From: Urechidicola croceus | GTDB lineage: Bacteria > Bacteroidota > Bacteroidia > Flavobacteriales > Flavobacteriaceae | Length of the DNA: 64,000 bases | Assembly: GCA_905181865.1 (NCBI GenBank) | Contig: CAJIZG010000003.1 | Location: forward strand, 880,001-944,000 | Direction of reading: 5' to 3' | In this document: piece after piece, positions 8,814-17,389 of the stretch | How positions within the stretch are numbered: position 1 is the first letter of the stretch | How the letters are laid out: each line of letters opens with the position of its first letter | Made by a program: the position numbers and the translations under genes | The notes under the pieces: generated by a model | Database searches by the model: none | The model's input: the letters and a program-made list of their open reading frames with translations, nothing else | What the model was told of the DNA's origin: nothing

Positions 8814-9293
8814 ATGAGCACTTCTAAAAAATCAGACATAGACACAATTTCGAACGCACTAAATCAGTCAAAAATTGATTGGCAACAGGTTTTATCACTA
8901 GTTATTTCTCGCTACAATTGCTCTACTGGAACGTTACACTTTTTAGACAAAAATACCAATTTATTAAAAATAGAAGTGCATCAAGGAATCCCTGAATTTT
9001 TAGTGCCAAAACTATCCGAAATTCCTATAGGAAAAGGAATGGCTGGCATTGCTGCTGAACGAAGAGAAGTCGTAGAAATGTGCAATTTACAAACTGATAC
9101 ATCTGGGGTTGCGCGTCCGGCTGCAAAAGAAACCAAGGTAGAAGGCTCCATCGCTGCTCCTCTGATTTTTGAAGGCGTATTATATGGTACTATCGGAATC
9201 GCGAAGCCTGTTTCCTATAATTTTACTTTAGAAGAAAGAAATGGACTGTTAAAAATTGGAGAAGAAATAAGTAGCGTAAGAAGTCAAAATTAA
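8814..9293 (+). CDS. GAF-domain protein
   Basis: A 159-aa cytoplasmic protein consisting almost entirely of one GAF domain (about residues 15-155): RYNCSTGTLHFLD, then IPIGKGMAGIAAERREVV, then KVEGSIAAPLIFEGVLYGTIGIAKP. GAF domains bind small molecules or sense redox or light signals. No output domain is attached, so a partner is needed or it may act as an fRMsr-like enzyme. Only one Cys lies near the pocket (VEMCNLQ, plus YNCST), and I do not see the full fRMsr triad. It is monocistronic, with its own terminator. Confidence 0.8.
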   Translation: MSTSKKSDIDTISNALNQSKIDWQQVLSLVISRYNCSTGTLHFLDKNTNLLKIEVHQGIPEFLVPKLSEIPIGKGMAGIAAERREVVEMCNLQTDTSGVARPAAKETKVEGSIAAPLIFEGVLYGTIGIAKPVSYNFTLEERNGLLKIGEEISSVRSQN

Positions 9294-9336
9294 ATTGATT
9301 TTAAGTTTTACCCTCAAAATATTCTATTAAATAGAA

Positions 9337-9368
9337 CAGGGTCGCATAAATGTGACCCTATTTTATTT
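9337..9368. terminator. Bidirectional terminator
   Basis: GGGTCGCAT-AA-ATGTGACCC forms a stem with one G-U pair, flanked by A- and T-rich sequence. It sits between the converging GAF gene and ppnP and can serve both. Confidence 0.75.
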
Positions 9369-9396
9369 TTAATAATACTATCTTAAAACCAACGCT

Positions 9397-9678
9397 CTAT
9401 TTATACTGACACAAATACGAAGTCTGACCTACAGATTTTACTTTAAAAGACGTATTTGTGGCTACCTCAAAAGAAGTACCTGCTTTGTAAGACTTCCATG
9501 CTGTTTCATTTGGAAACAAAGCAATCAATTCACCTTCTATAACATTCATTGTTTCATGTGCAGAAGTTCCAAACTCATAGGTTCCTTCTTCCATTACACC
9601 AATAGAAGATTTTCCTTTCGCAGAAGTGTATCCCAAAGATTTTACCGTTGCATCAAAATATTCATTTACTGAAATCAT
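9397..9678 (-). CDS. ppnP: Pyrimidine/purine nucleoside phosphorylase PpnP
   Basis: A 93-aa single-domain cupin of the DUF1255/YaiE family, whose E. coli member is a broad-specificity nucleoside phosphorylase (nucleoside + phosphate to base + ribose 1-phosphate). Family features are present: N-terminal VNEYFDATVKSLGY, SIGVMEEGTYEFGTSAHETMNVIEGEL, the SYKAGTSFEVATNTSFKVK strand pair, and terminal TSYLCQYK. Length matches the family exactly. It is a stand-alone gene facing the GAF gene. Confidence 0.92.
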   Translation of the reverse strand: MISVNEYFDATVKSLGYTSAKGKSSIGVMEEGTYEFGTSAHETMNVIEGELIALFPNETAWKSYKAGTSFEVATNTSFKVKSVGQTSYLCQYK

Positions 9679-9769
9679 AATTTAATTTAAAAATGAGTCG
9701 CAAAGATACTTCAAATAATGTTTCTACAAAACTCAAAAACTATTCAAAATATATGTCACGATTCTCTTT

Positions 9770-11050
9770 CTAGTCGTTATAAGTAATCCTAAATATTGTT
9801 CCGTTCAAATCCTCCCCTACATAAAGTTCTCCATTTGGTCCTTGAGCCAAACCACAAGGACGATGTAATATTGGTCCTTCAGGGTTCGCTAAATCAATTC
9901 CAGCATAATTATCAGAGAATACTTCCCAATCTCCCGAAGGCTTACCTTTTTTAAATGGTACAAAGGCTACTAAATAACCTTGCTTTAACTCACGATTTTG
10001 ATTATGAAACGCTACAAAAGCTCCATTTTTATACCTTTCTGGAAACATATCTCCTGTATAAAACAACATGTCATTCGGCGCAAAATGTGCTGGAAAAGCG
10101 GCAACAGGATCAATGGCATTTTCACCACCCATTATCTCTCCATCTCCACCATATTCTGGAGCCAATATTTTCTGTTTCTTAAATTGGTCATAATATACAT
10201 ATGGCCATCCTACATCATCACCTTCCCGCAATTCATATAAAGCCTCTGCCGGTAGTTCAGCGTCTTGCTTTGCGGTATAATACTGTGGATAATGCTGATA
10301 AAACCCTCCACGACCATGAACAGCAGCAAATAATGTTTTCGTTTCAAAATTCCAATCAATGGCTACCGCATTTTTTACTCCAGTCGCATAACGCATACCA
10401 TTTGCCAAAGTCTGATTTAATTGATCTGCCTTAAATTTCCAAATTCCTCCAGCAGAATCTAAAATTGTACATGGCTTTATTCCCTTACTACTTCCCTCTT
10501 CACGACAAGCATCGTTCCAAGATCCGATAGTAACATAGATATTAGACCTACTATCAATTACAAAAGGTTTCGCATTATCTCTCCCCATATCGATCAATCC
10601 ATCCACTATTTTTTCTGGATTGTCAAAATCAATTACATCACCAGAACTATCCAATTTATAACGAAATACCGCTGAATTAGAAGACGCATACAAATAGTTG
10701 TCATCTACTAGTATTCCTGTTCCTGGTAAATCAGCAAAAAATTTCTTTTCGTCAATTTGGCCATCTTTATTTGTATCCTTTAACAAAATAATTGCTTTTC
10801 CATCTACCAAATTTTTTCTATTTGCATAGATATCTCCATTCTTAGAAACTGCTAAATGGCGAATTCCGCCTAAATCTTTCGCTACGATCTCAACAGAAAA
10901 CCCATCAGGTACAGTTACCTTTGTTTCAATCGGTTTTAGCTCGATAACCTTAATCTCTTTTGATTTAGAATTGCATTGAATGAATAAAGATCCAATCATT
11001 AAAGACGCAGCAAGTGTATAACTAACATTTCGAAGAACAACGTGTTTCAT
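9770..11050 (-). CDS. Lipoprotein, L-sorbosone dehydrogenase-like beta-propeller
   Basis: A 426-aa protein with a lipoprotein signal (GSLFIQC, Cys near residue 26). It has a beta-propeller body of the soluble glucose/sorbosone dehydrogenase type: FSVEIVAKDLGGIRHLAVSKNGDIYAN, NAVAIDWNFETKTLFAAVHGRGG, ELREGDDVGWPYVYYDQ, and the closing HRPCGLAQGPNGELYVGEDLNGTIFRI. These enzymes oxidise sugars using PQQ, but many Bacteroidota homologues have no proven activity and I cannot verify the PQQ ligands. It would be membrane-anchored facing the periplasm or surface. Monocistronic. Confidence 0.8.
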   Translation of the reverse strand: MKHVVLRNVSYTLAASLMIGSLFIQCNSKSKEIKVIELKPIETKVTVPDGFSVEIVAKDLGGIRHLAVSKNGDIYANRKNLVDGKAIILLKDTNKDGQIDEKKFFADLPGTGILVDDNYLYASSNSAVFRYKLDSSGDVIDFDNPEKIVDGLIDMGRDNAKPFVIDSRSNIYVTIGSWNDACREEGSSKGIKPCTILDSAGGIWKFKADQLNQTLANGMRYATGVKNAVAIDWNFETKTLFAAVHGRGGFYQHYPQYYTAKQDAELPAEALYELREGDDVGWPYVYYDQFKKQKILAPEYGGDGEIMGGENAIDPVAAFPAHFAPNDMLFYTGDMFPERYKNGAFVAFHNQNRELKQGYLVAFVPFKKGKPSGDWEVFSDNYAGIDLANPEGPILHRPCGLAQGPNGELYVGEDLNGTIFRITYND

Positions 11051-11362
11051 AAGTGTATTTATATTGAAAAATCAAAGTTACTAAATCAAATGAACCTAAT
11101 AGTCCTTAATTTAAAATTTACCAAAGATTTTAAATCCGTTCAAATATGCCCTTCAGTATTGACAATGTACTAAAAGAATAGACCCTAATTTATTACATAA
11201 TCGACGTTGGTTGGGTTTAGCAAGAAGACATTATAAATTTTATATAGGGAGTAAATGTAGAGCATAGAAACTGTCGCTATTAAAAAGAAAAATAGTGTCC
11301 ATTGAAAAAAAGGAAAGTGTTAAAGGAATAACTCGATTATTAAAAATTAACCCTAATATACA
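11051..11362. other. Intergenic, no gene recognised
   Basis: About 310 bp between the sorbosone-dehydrogenase-like gene and the tRNA terminator. Stops occur in all frames and no repeat or RNA signature is visible. It probably contains the upstream gene's promoter near 11051-11110, but no clear TAnnTTTG is seen there. Confidence 0.4.
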
Positions 11363-11394
11363 AAAAACTCCTTAAAAATTCAAGGAGTTTTTTT
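11363..11394 (-). terminator. Terminator of tRNA-Met
   Basis: On the minus strand AACTCCTTG / CAAGGAGTT-type arms (perfect CTCCTTGAA...TTAAGGAG hairpin) end in a run of T, directly after the tRNA 3' end. Confidence 0.8.
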
Positions 11395-11395
11395 G

Positions 11396-11469
11396 TAGCG
11401 TGATGCAGAATTGAACTGCAGACCTCCGGGTTATGAATCCGACGCTCTAACCAACTGAGCTACCACGCC
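11396..11469 (-). tRNA. tRNA-Met (anticodon CAT)
   Basis: A 74-nt cloverleaf on the minus strand: acceptor GGCGTGG pairing with TCACGCT (two G-U pairs), D arm GCTC-AGTTGGTTA-GAGC, anticodon loop TTCATAA (CAT), T arm TGCAG-TTCAATT-CTGCA, discriminator A, no encoded CCA. The anticodon stem TCGGA/CCCGG has an A-C mismatch next to the loop. The GG start and weak first pair (G1-T72) fit an elongator rather than an initiator, which would have three G-C pairs in the lower anticodon stem. CAT could also be the lysidine-modified Ile isoacceptor; elongator Met is my reading. Confidence 0.88.
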
Positions 11470-11480
11470 AAAAGCGGCTG

Positions 11481-11510
11481 CAAATATAACACAAAAAAAT
11501 ACTATACCAA
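11481..11510 (-). promoter_or_regulatory. tRNA-Met promoter
   Basis: TTG (11508-11510) and TATATTTG (11481-11488) lie 19 bp apart on the minus strand. They are followed by the discriminator CAGCCGC and the tRNA 12 bp past the -7 box. The match to the rrn P1 promoter is near-identical in the -7/discriminator part. Confidence 0.75.
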
Positions 11511-11669
11511 GGGTACTGATTATTTTTTTATTGTTTTTTAATAGGAAGTAAAATAAGAACTAAAAACGGAAGTAAATTCTACCATAAAATGAAGTGAGGT
11601 TGTATAATTCAACCCCTTTCATTATTTTTATATTTCGCAATATATAGACAATCAATCTTGTCAAATCCC

Positions 11670-13181
11670 CTATTTTTTATCAACAATCAATCTACCATCT
11701 CTATTTACAATTTCCCATGCCGTATAAAAGACCAATTTCGCTCTAGCTGTCATTAATTCAAACTCAATTTTTTCTACAGTATCTGTTGGTTTGTGATAAT
11801 CTGGATGTGATCCTGTAGTATAAAAAATAACAGGGATCCCATTTTTTGCAAAATTCCAATGATCAGATCTGTAGTAAATACGCTCTGGATGCCCTTCATC
11901 ATTATAGGTGTAATCTAGAAACAAATTGGTATACGTGCTATTTGCTTTTTCACTAATAGCATGCAACTCAGTCGATAATTTATCTGAACCCACCAAACTC
12001 ACATAATTTTCAGATTTTAATTCCCTGTCATCTATTCTGCCAATCATATCAATATTCAAATTCGCTACCGTGTTCTCCAAGGGGAAAATTGGATTGTCAG
12101 CATAGTATTCAGAGCCTAGTAATCCCTTTTCTTCTGCTGTCACAGTCATAAATAAAATACTTCTTCTAGGCCCTTTTCCGTCTTCTTTCGCTTTTACAAA
12201 TGCTTCTGCAATATCCATTACAGCTACAGTACCTGAACCGTCGTCATCCGCGCCGTTATAAATTTCACCATTTTTAATTCCCACATGATCATAATGAGAA
12301 GTCAATACAAGAACCTCCTCTTTTAAATCAGTTCCTTCAAGAAAACCCAAAACATTTTCAGAAACAATCTTCTTGTTTTCGAAGTCAAGTTGGTACCCTA
12401 TTTTTTCACTTTTTAATTTTTTATACGGATTTTTCTCTCCATTCTTGGCAGCATCAATAGCCTTTTCAATTTTATCGAATGAAGTGTTCAGCATGCCAGC
12501 TGCGACTGATGGACTTAGATAAAACATCCCGACCTCTTTCCTTTCATCTTTATCAAGCTTCATTGTCCCGCTACTAAAATAATTTCCGAAATTAGTTTGA
12601 AAAACCTTAAATTCTTCATCAGAAGATCCTCTTACACTAAATATCATTTGTACCCCTTGCTCTTTTGCCAATTTAGAAGCCAACACTCTTCCATTCCTAT
12701 CCGTATTGTATATTAAAATTGACTTCCCTTTTACTTCATTCTTTTCAAAATCTGCTTCAGATCCTTCTCCCATAAAAACGACTTCCGTAGGAACTTCGCC
12801 ATTGGTATTCCCTTGACCAGAATACAACACTTCATCAATATTATTTAACCGTACTCCGTTGATCATTAGATATATTTCACCTGGCTTAACTACTTTAAGT
12901 GGTACATTCTGATAATATGGACTTCCTGTTCCTTTTACGGGACCTACTAAACCCAATTCTTCAAAGTGTGTTTTAATATATGCGGCAGCCATTTTCTGAC
13001 CTCGCTTTCCCGTCTCACGCCCTTCCAATGCATCAGATGCCAAAATGGTTAAGTCTTCTTTTAAATCGGCCACAGTAATTGTCTCTGCGTATTTAGTCGC
13101 ATCAGAATTTACCGATGAAGGCGGTTGTGAAAATATTATTCCTGAATATAATATCGCTATTAAATAAACTGATTTCTTCAT
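11670..13181 (-). CDS. Secreted M28-family metallopeptidase with PA domain
   Basis: A 503-aa exported aminopeptidase-type enzyme (signal peptide ending IIFSQ). A protease-associated domain lies in the middle (about 130-260), and the M28 catalytic domain follows. The zinc-site motifs are all visible: SHYDHVG, NGADDDGSGT, TAEEKGLLGSEYYA (catalytic Glu pair), NIDMIGR, and the final HPDYHKPTDT. These residues match two-zinc M28 peptidases. It probably trims peptides in the periplasm or outside the cell. It is a single gene upstream of the clpS unit on the same strand, with about 100 bp between. Confidence 0.92.
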   Translation of the reverse strand: MKKSVYLIAILYSGIIFSQPPSSVNSDATKYAETITVADLKEDLTILASDALEGRETGKRGQKMAAAYIKTHFEELGLVGPVKGTGSPYYQNVPLKVVKPGEIYLMINGVRLNNIDEVLYSGQGNTNGEVPTEVVFMGEGSEADFEKNEVKGKSILIYNTDRNGRVLASKLAKEQGVQMIFSVRGSSDEEFKVFQTNFGNYFSSGTMKLDKDERKEVGMFYLSPSVAAGMLNTSFDKIEKAIDAAKNGEKNPYKKLKSEKIGYQLDFENKKIVSENVLGFLEGTDLKEEVLVLTSHYDHVGIKNGEIYNGADDDGSGTVAVMDIAEAFVKAKEDGKGPRRSILFMTVTAEEKGLLGSEYYADNPIFPLENTVANLNIDMIGRIDDRELKSENYVSLVGSDKLSTELHAISEKANSTYTNLFLDYTYNDEGHPERIYYRSDHWNFAKNGIPVIFYTTGSHPDYHKPTDTVEKIEFELMTARAKLVFYTAWEIVNRDGRLIVDKK

Positions 13182-13279
13182 ATCATTAAAATATTAAGTA
13201 TGGTATTGATTAAGAAATTCAAATGTAGTTTTCCCTTCACAAATGAATTCAAAAAATATGTTAAAAAAGCAAAGCACTA

Positions 13280-13558
13280 TTATACGATCTCTGCAGAAAG
13301 CCCTAGAGAAAGTAATTTTGAACATCTAGGCTTAAGGTAGTCATATTCTCCAGTTTTTACCGCACACTTTCCCTTATAATGTACCAAAAGAGCACATTGT
13401 TCTGCTTGCTCTAAAGTATGTTCGCAAACACTAATCAGAGATTCAATAACAAAATCAAACGTATTAACATCGTCATTGTGCAATACGATCTCATACTTGT
13501 GTACTTCTTGATCTAAGACTTCAACGTCTTCATGTATTTTCTCTTTTGTACCCATCAA
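13280..13558 (-). CDS. clpS: ClpS adaptor of the Clp protease
   Basis: A 92-aa adaptor that delivers N-degron substrates to ClpAP/ClpCP. The hallmark YEIVLHNDDVNTFDFVI (with the Asn-Asp-Asp substrate pocket) is intact, followed by HTLEQAEQCALLVHYKGKCAVKTG and a C-terminal LKPRCSKLLSLGLSAEI. Its ATG overlaps the prmA stop by 4 bp (ATGA), so the two are translationally coupled. prmA-clpS pairing is common in Flavobacteriaceae. Confidence 0.95.
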   Translation of the reverse strand: MMGTKEKIHEDVEVLDQEVHKYEIVLHNDDVNTFDFVIESLISVCEHTLEQAEQCALLVHYKGKCAVKTGEYDYLKPRCSKLLSLGLSAEIV

Positions 13559-14379
13559 CTACATTTTAAAGAAACCCAGTTATTTTTTTCAATAACTACA
13601 TCAATTTTTAAGCAATATTTTAATAATTTCCTTTCCAAAACTGGAATATCGTCGCGGTAAAATCCACTTAACAACAGCACACCATTTTTATTTAAACAAC
13701 TGGCATATGTCTTCATGTCATTCAACAAAATATTCCTATTGATATTCGCTATAATTAGGTCGTAATTTTTTCCCTTTAATAAGGCAGCGTCGCCTTCATA
13801 AACATCAATATGATGGCAATTGTTTCGTTCTACGTTTTCAAAAGAATTCATATAGCACCAATTATCAATATCGATAGCGTCAATTGGTTGGGCTCCTTTC
13901 ATTTCAGCAAAAATCGCCAAAATTCCGGTACCGCAACCCATATCTAAAGTTTTCTTTCCTTTTAAATCTAATTGATGTAGATGCTGCACCATCATATGAG
14001 TTGTTTCATGGTGTCCAGTACCAAAACTCATTTTTGGTTCTATAACAATGTCATATTGCAAATTAGGATTCTCATGAAAAGGAGCACGTATACTCACTAA
14101 ACCATCTACTTGAATCGGATTAAAATTCTTTTCCCACTCAACGTTCCAATTGGTATGTGCTATTTCCTCAATTTTATATGAAATATCAAATTCCTTAGTA
14201 TTCAGTACAAAAATAGTATCCAAAATCTGTTCATTATGTGCTTCTTTTTGAATATAAGCCATAAAGCCATTTTCTGTTTCTACGAAACTTTCAAATCCAG
14301 CATATCCCAATTCAGCAATCAATATTTCTGATGCGGGTTCTTTAGGCTTTACCGTAAAATCATACGAAATGTATATCAT
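13555..14379 (-). CDS. prmA: Ribosomal protein L11 methyltransferase
   Basis: A 274-aa class I SAM-dependent methyltransferase that trimethylates ribosomal protein L11. The N-terminal ferredoxin-like substrate domain (1-100) carries the typical IAHTNWNVEWEKNF. The catalytic domain has SFGTGHHETTHMM, the SAM loop TLDMGCGTGILAIFAEMKGA, AIDIDNWC, and the substrate motif LIIANINRNIL. Length is normal. Encoded between tpiA and clpS, overlapping clpS by 4 bp. Confidence 0.95.
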   Translation of the reverse strand: MIYISYDFTVKPKEPASEILIAELGYAGFESFVETENGFMAYIQKEAHNEQILDTIFVLNTKEFDISYKIEEIAHTNWNVEWEKNFNPIQVDGLVSIRAPFHENPNLQYDIVIEPKMSFGTGHHETTHMMVQHLHQLDLKGKKTLDMGCGTGILAIFAEMKGAQPIDAIDIDNWCYMNSFENVERNNCHHIDVYEGDAALLKGKNYDLIIANINRNILLNDMKTYASCLNKNGVLLLSGFYRDDIPVLERKLLKYCLKIDVVIEKNNWVSLKCS

Positions 14380-14433
14380 AAACTATTATTTCTTGTATTC
14401 GATTAAAAACAAATACGTATCTAATCTTATATT

Positions 14434-14484
14434 AAAAGAGGCTGTCTAAAAAGTGAACTATTTGTCATTTTAAGCAGCCTCAAT
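14434..14484 (-). terminator. Hairpin terminator of tpiA
   Basis: On the minus strand GAGGCTGCTTAAAATGAC pairs imperfectly with a downstream arm ending AGACAGCCTC, followed by TTTTAATAT. The 7-bp base is perfect. It lies 45 bp past the tpiA stop, so prmA is probably transcribed from its own promoter or by read-through. Confidence 0.6.
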
Positions 14485-14527
14485 ATATGTGTTATTACGC
14501 CCTATTAAAGGTCCGTTTTTCTATCAA

Positions 14528-15286
14528 TTAGAATGACTTCACCAACGAAACAAAATCATCAGCATTCAAAGCAGCACCTCCAATTAAACCTCCATCAACA
14601 TCGGGATTTGAAAAGATCTCCGTTGCATTTGCTGGCTTTACACTTCCTCCGTATAAAATAGAAACTTCATTTGCTACTTCTGCTCCATAAGTATCTACAA
14701 TCAAATTACGAATAAAAGCATGCATTTCTTGCGCTTGTTCGGGACTTGCAGTTTCACCGGTTCCAATTGCCCAAACTGGCTCATACGCCAACACAATATT
14801 TTTCCAAGCAGCCGCTTCTAAATGAAATACTCCATTCTTTAATTGACTTTCTACCACATTAAAGTGATTATCAGATTTTCTATCTTCTAATTCTTCTCCA
14901 AAACAGAAGATTACCTCTAAATTATTTTTTAATGCTCCATTCACTTTTTCAGCCAATAAAGCATCGTCTTCACCAAAATAAGCTCTACGCTCAGAATGAC
15001 CTAGAATTACAGATTCAATTCCAATACCTTTTAACATTTCACCAGAAATCTCGCCAGTAAAGGCTCCACTCGCTGCTTGATGCATATTTTGAGCCGCTAC
15101 TTCTACTGCTGACTCTTTTGCAACTTCAACGACGCTAGATAAGTTTACAAATGTAGGAGCAACAATGACTCTGGTATTTTCTAACGTTAATTCTGCTACC
15201 TGATTCATTATCTCGTGCACCAAAGCATTAGACGCCGCTAAATCATTATTCATCTTCCAATTTCCTGCTACGATATTTGATCTCAT
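14528..15286 (-). CDS. tpiA: Triosephosphate isomerase
   Basis: Interconverts dihydroxyacetone phosphate and glyceraldehyde 3-phosphate in the cytoplasm. The 252-aa TIM barrel has all catalytic elements: GNWKMN (Lys), LGHSERR (His), AYEPVWAIGTG (Glu and loop 6), SILYGGSVKPAN and GGLIGGAAL. It lies 30 bp downstream of the ABC permease gene on the same strand, so the two may share a transcript, and is followed by a hairpin terminator. Confidence 0.98.
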   Translation of the reverse strand: MRSNIVAGNWKMNNDLAASNALVHEIMNQVAELTLENTRVIVAPTFVNLSSVVEVAKESAVEVAAQNMHQAASGAFTGEISGEMLKGIGIESVILGHSERRAYFGEDDALLAEKVNGALKNNLEVIFCFGEELEDRKSDNHFNVVESQLKNGVFHLEAAAWKNIVLAYEPVWAIGTGETASPEQAQEMHAFIRNLIVDTYGAEVANEVSILYGGSVKPANATEIFSNPDVDGGLIGGAALNADDFVSLVKSF

Positions 15287-15316
15287 TAAATTTATTTTTA
15301 ATTATTGTAATTCATT

Positions 15317-16393
15317 TTATTTTGCTCGAATTCTCGGATCTAGCCATCCGTAAATAATGTCGACAAAGATATTGATAATAATAAACATAGTCGCTATAAT
15401 TAATACACTTCCCATGATTATTGGCAAGTCTAACGTATTTAATGCATTTACAATTTCTTTTCCCAAGCCATTCCAGTTAAAAATATATTCGACAAATACA
15501 GCTCCCGCTAATAAAGAAGCAAACCAGCCTGATATAGCAGTCACTACCGGGTTCAACGCGTTTTTTAAGGCATGTTTACGAATAATGCTATAGGTAGACA
15601 AGCCTTTTGCTTTTGCTGTTCGAATATAATCTTCTCCCAACACGTCTAATAAAGAGTTCCGCATTAATTGAATAACCACTGCCAATGGTCTAATTCCCAA
15701 CACAAAAGCAGGGAGAATTAAATTCTTCCATTGAATGTATGATCCCTCTCCAAAATCGTCCACCTCATATAAACTACCAGTCATATTTAAATGGGTGAAT
15801 TCGTGCAATACAAACCCAAATATATACGCTACTATAATTGCTGAGAAAAATGAAGGAACGCTCATTCCAAAAGTACTGATCACAGAAATAAACCGATCAA
15901 AGAAAGTATCTTTATATAAAGCAGAAAGAATACCCAAAATAATTCCAAAAGTAATAGCTATTAATATTGCAGAAACGGCTAAAATAAAAGTATTAGGCAA
16001 GGTTTCATATATCACCGTAGATACCTTTTTCCCATTCTTTTGAAAGGATTCTCGTAAATATGGAAATTTCAACACCACCGTACTATTCCCTATTTCAAAC
16101 AACTTTGAACTTGTATACTTGTTGCTTTTTAAAAAAGTGTAATTTTGTTCATTTTTACTGTGAATAGAAACTGGTGACAAGTCATTTAAATAATAAAAAT
16201 ACTGTATAGAAATAGGTTTATCAAATCCATACTTTTTTCGAATATTTTCTAATTGAGCACTATCTTCACGTTGATCCAACATCATGCGAGCAGGATCATC
16301 TGGCAAAACATTAAACAATAAAAATATGACTGTAACCACTCCGAAAAGGGTCCAAATAGCATACATTATTTTACTTATTATTGTCTGTAACAA
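15317..16393 (-). CDS. Peptide/nickel-type ABC transporter permease (DppB/OppB family)
   Basis: A 358-aa inner-membrane protein. An N-terminal transmembrane helix (about 10-28) precedes a periplasmic region, then five hydrophobic segments. The family coupling loop reads GEDYIRTAKAKGLSTYSIIRKHALKNAL before the last helices, and the C-terminus is DIIYGWLDPRIRAK, typical of DppB. The insert between helix 1 and the core (about 60-125) is longer than in enteric DppB. No second permease, ATPase or binding protein is adjacent, so the rest of the transporter must be encoded elsewhere. The substrate is unknown. Confidence 0.9.
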   Translation of the reverse strand: MLQTIISKIMYAIWTLFGVVTVIFLLFNVLPDDPARMMLDQREDSAQLENIRKKYGFDKPISIQYFYYLNDLSPVSIHSKNEQNYTFLKSNKYTSSKLFEIGNSTVVLKFPYLRESFQKNGKKVSTVIYETLPNTFILAVSAILIAITFGIILGILSALYKDTFFDRFISVISTFGMSVPSFFSAIIVAYIFGFVLHEFTHLNMTGSLYEVDDFGEGSYIQWKNLILPAFVLGIRPLAVVIQLMRNSLLDVLGEDYIRTAKAKGLSTYSIIRKHALKNALNPVVTAISGWFASLLAGAVFVEYIFNWNGLGKEIVNALNTLDLPIIMGSVLIIATMFIIINIFVDIIYGWLDPRIRAK

Positions 16394-16536
16394 AATTCTA
16401 AATTCTCATTAATATTTTCATATATATCTATAAAAATATTCTGTTTTAGTAAATTTTCACCCTTAATATTCGTTGTGAAATTGATTTTCACAAATATAAT
16501 TAATTACTACCTTTGCCCAACTTTATTTCTAGAACA

Positions 16537-17355
16537 ATGACGAAACAAGAACTTATTGAACAGATCAAACTTAAAAAATCATTTTTATGCATTGGTTTGG
16601 ATATAGATCTAAACAAGATTCCAACTTTTCTTTTAGATTTTGAAGACCCTATTTTTGAATTCAACAAAAGAATTATTGACGCCACACATCACCTTGCCGT
16701 GGCTTATAAACCCAATACCGCTTTTTATGAAGCGTATGGAATTAAAGGTTGGACGTCTCTAGAAAAAACCATTACTTATTTAAACGAAAACTACCCTGAA
16801 ATTTTTACGATTGCAGATGCAAAACGTGGAGATATTGGAAATACATCCACCATGTATGCCAAGGCATTTTTTGAGGATTTAAATTTTGATTCCGTAACGG
16901 TTGCGCCGTATATGGGAAGTGATTCTGTTGAGCCTTTTTTAGCCTTCAAAAACAAATTCACCATTATGCTTGCCTTAACGTCAAATAAAGGAGGATTGGA
17001 TTTTCAAGGATTGAAAACGGCTAATGAGACACTCTACAAAGAAGTTTTAAAAACGTCACTTACTTGGAAAAACAATGAACAACTTATGTATGTTGTTGGA
17101 GCTACCAAAGCTGAATATTTCAAAGGAATTAGAGAGGTTGTTCCAAATCATTTTTTGTTAGTTCCAGGAGTCGGCGCACAAGGTGGAAATTTACAAGAGG
17201 TATGCAAATACGGAATCAACGATGATATTGGTCTATTAATTAATTCATCACGCGGCATCATTTATGCTGGAAATGACGAGGAATTTGCCGTTGATGCAAA
17301 ACAAAAAGCCTTTGAATTACAGCAAGAAATGGAAGTTATTCTGAATTCGTTATAA
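16537..17355 (+). CDS. pyrF: Orotidine 5'-phosphate decarboxylase (type 2)
   Basis: Last step of UMP synthesis. The 272-aa length and layout fit the longer type 2 Pyr[15 protein letters not shown], the catalytic [11 protein letters not shown] (Asp-Lys-x-x-Asp), [14 protein letters not shown], and a late VPGVGAQGG phosphate-binding loop. An upstream TTG at 16513 is in frame, but it is the end of a TACCTTTG -7 box (16508-16515), so the ATG at 16537 is the likelier start. Divergent from the ABC permease. Possible transcript start near 16522. Confidence 0.95.
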   Translation: MTKQELIEQIKLKKSFLCIGLDIDLNKIPTFLLDFEDPIFEFNKRIIDATHHLAVAYKPNTAFYEAYGIKGWTSLEKTITYLNENYPEIFTIADAKRGDIGNTSTMYAKAFFEDLNFDSVTVAPYMGSDSVEPFLAFKNKFTIMLALTSNKGGLDFQGLKTANETLYKEVLKTSLTWKNNEQLMYVVGATKAEYFKGIREVVPNHFLLVPGVGAQGGNLQEVCKYGINDDIGLLINSSRGIIYAGNDEEFAVDAKQKAFELQQEMEVILNSL

Positions 17356-17389
17356 AATAAAAAAAACAAGAGAACTCTTATTTTTTGTT

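Noticed and set aside
9955-10434. Three overlapping plus-strand frames of 75-80 aa
   Set aside because: Antisense shadows of the sorbosone-dehydrogenase-like gene, with His/Leu-rich unnatural composition.
14434-14484. GAGGCTGTCTAAAAAG hairpin as a mobile repeat or insertion-sequence end
   Set aside because: It occurs once here, sits just past tpiA and ends in T-rich DNA on the minus strand, so a terminator explains it better.
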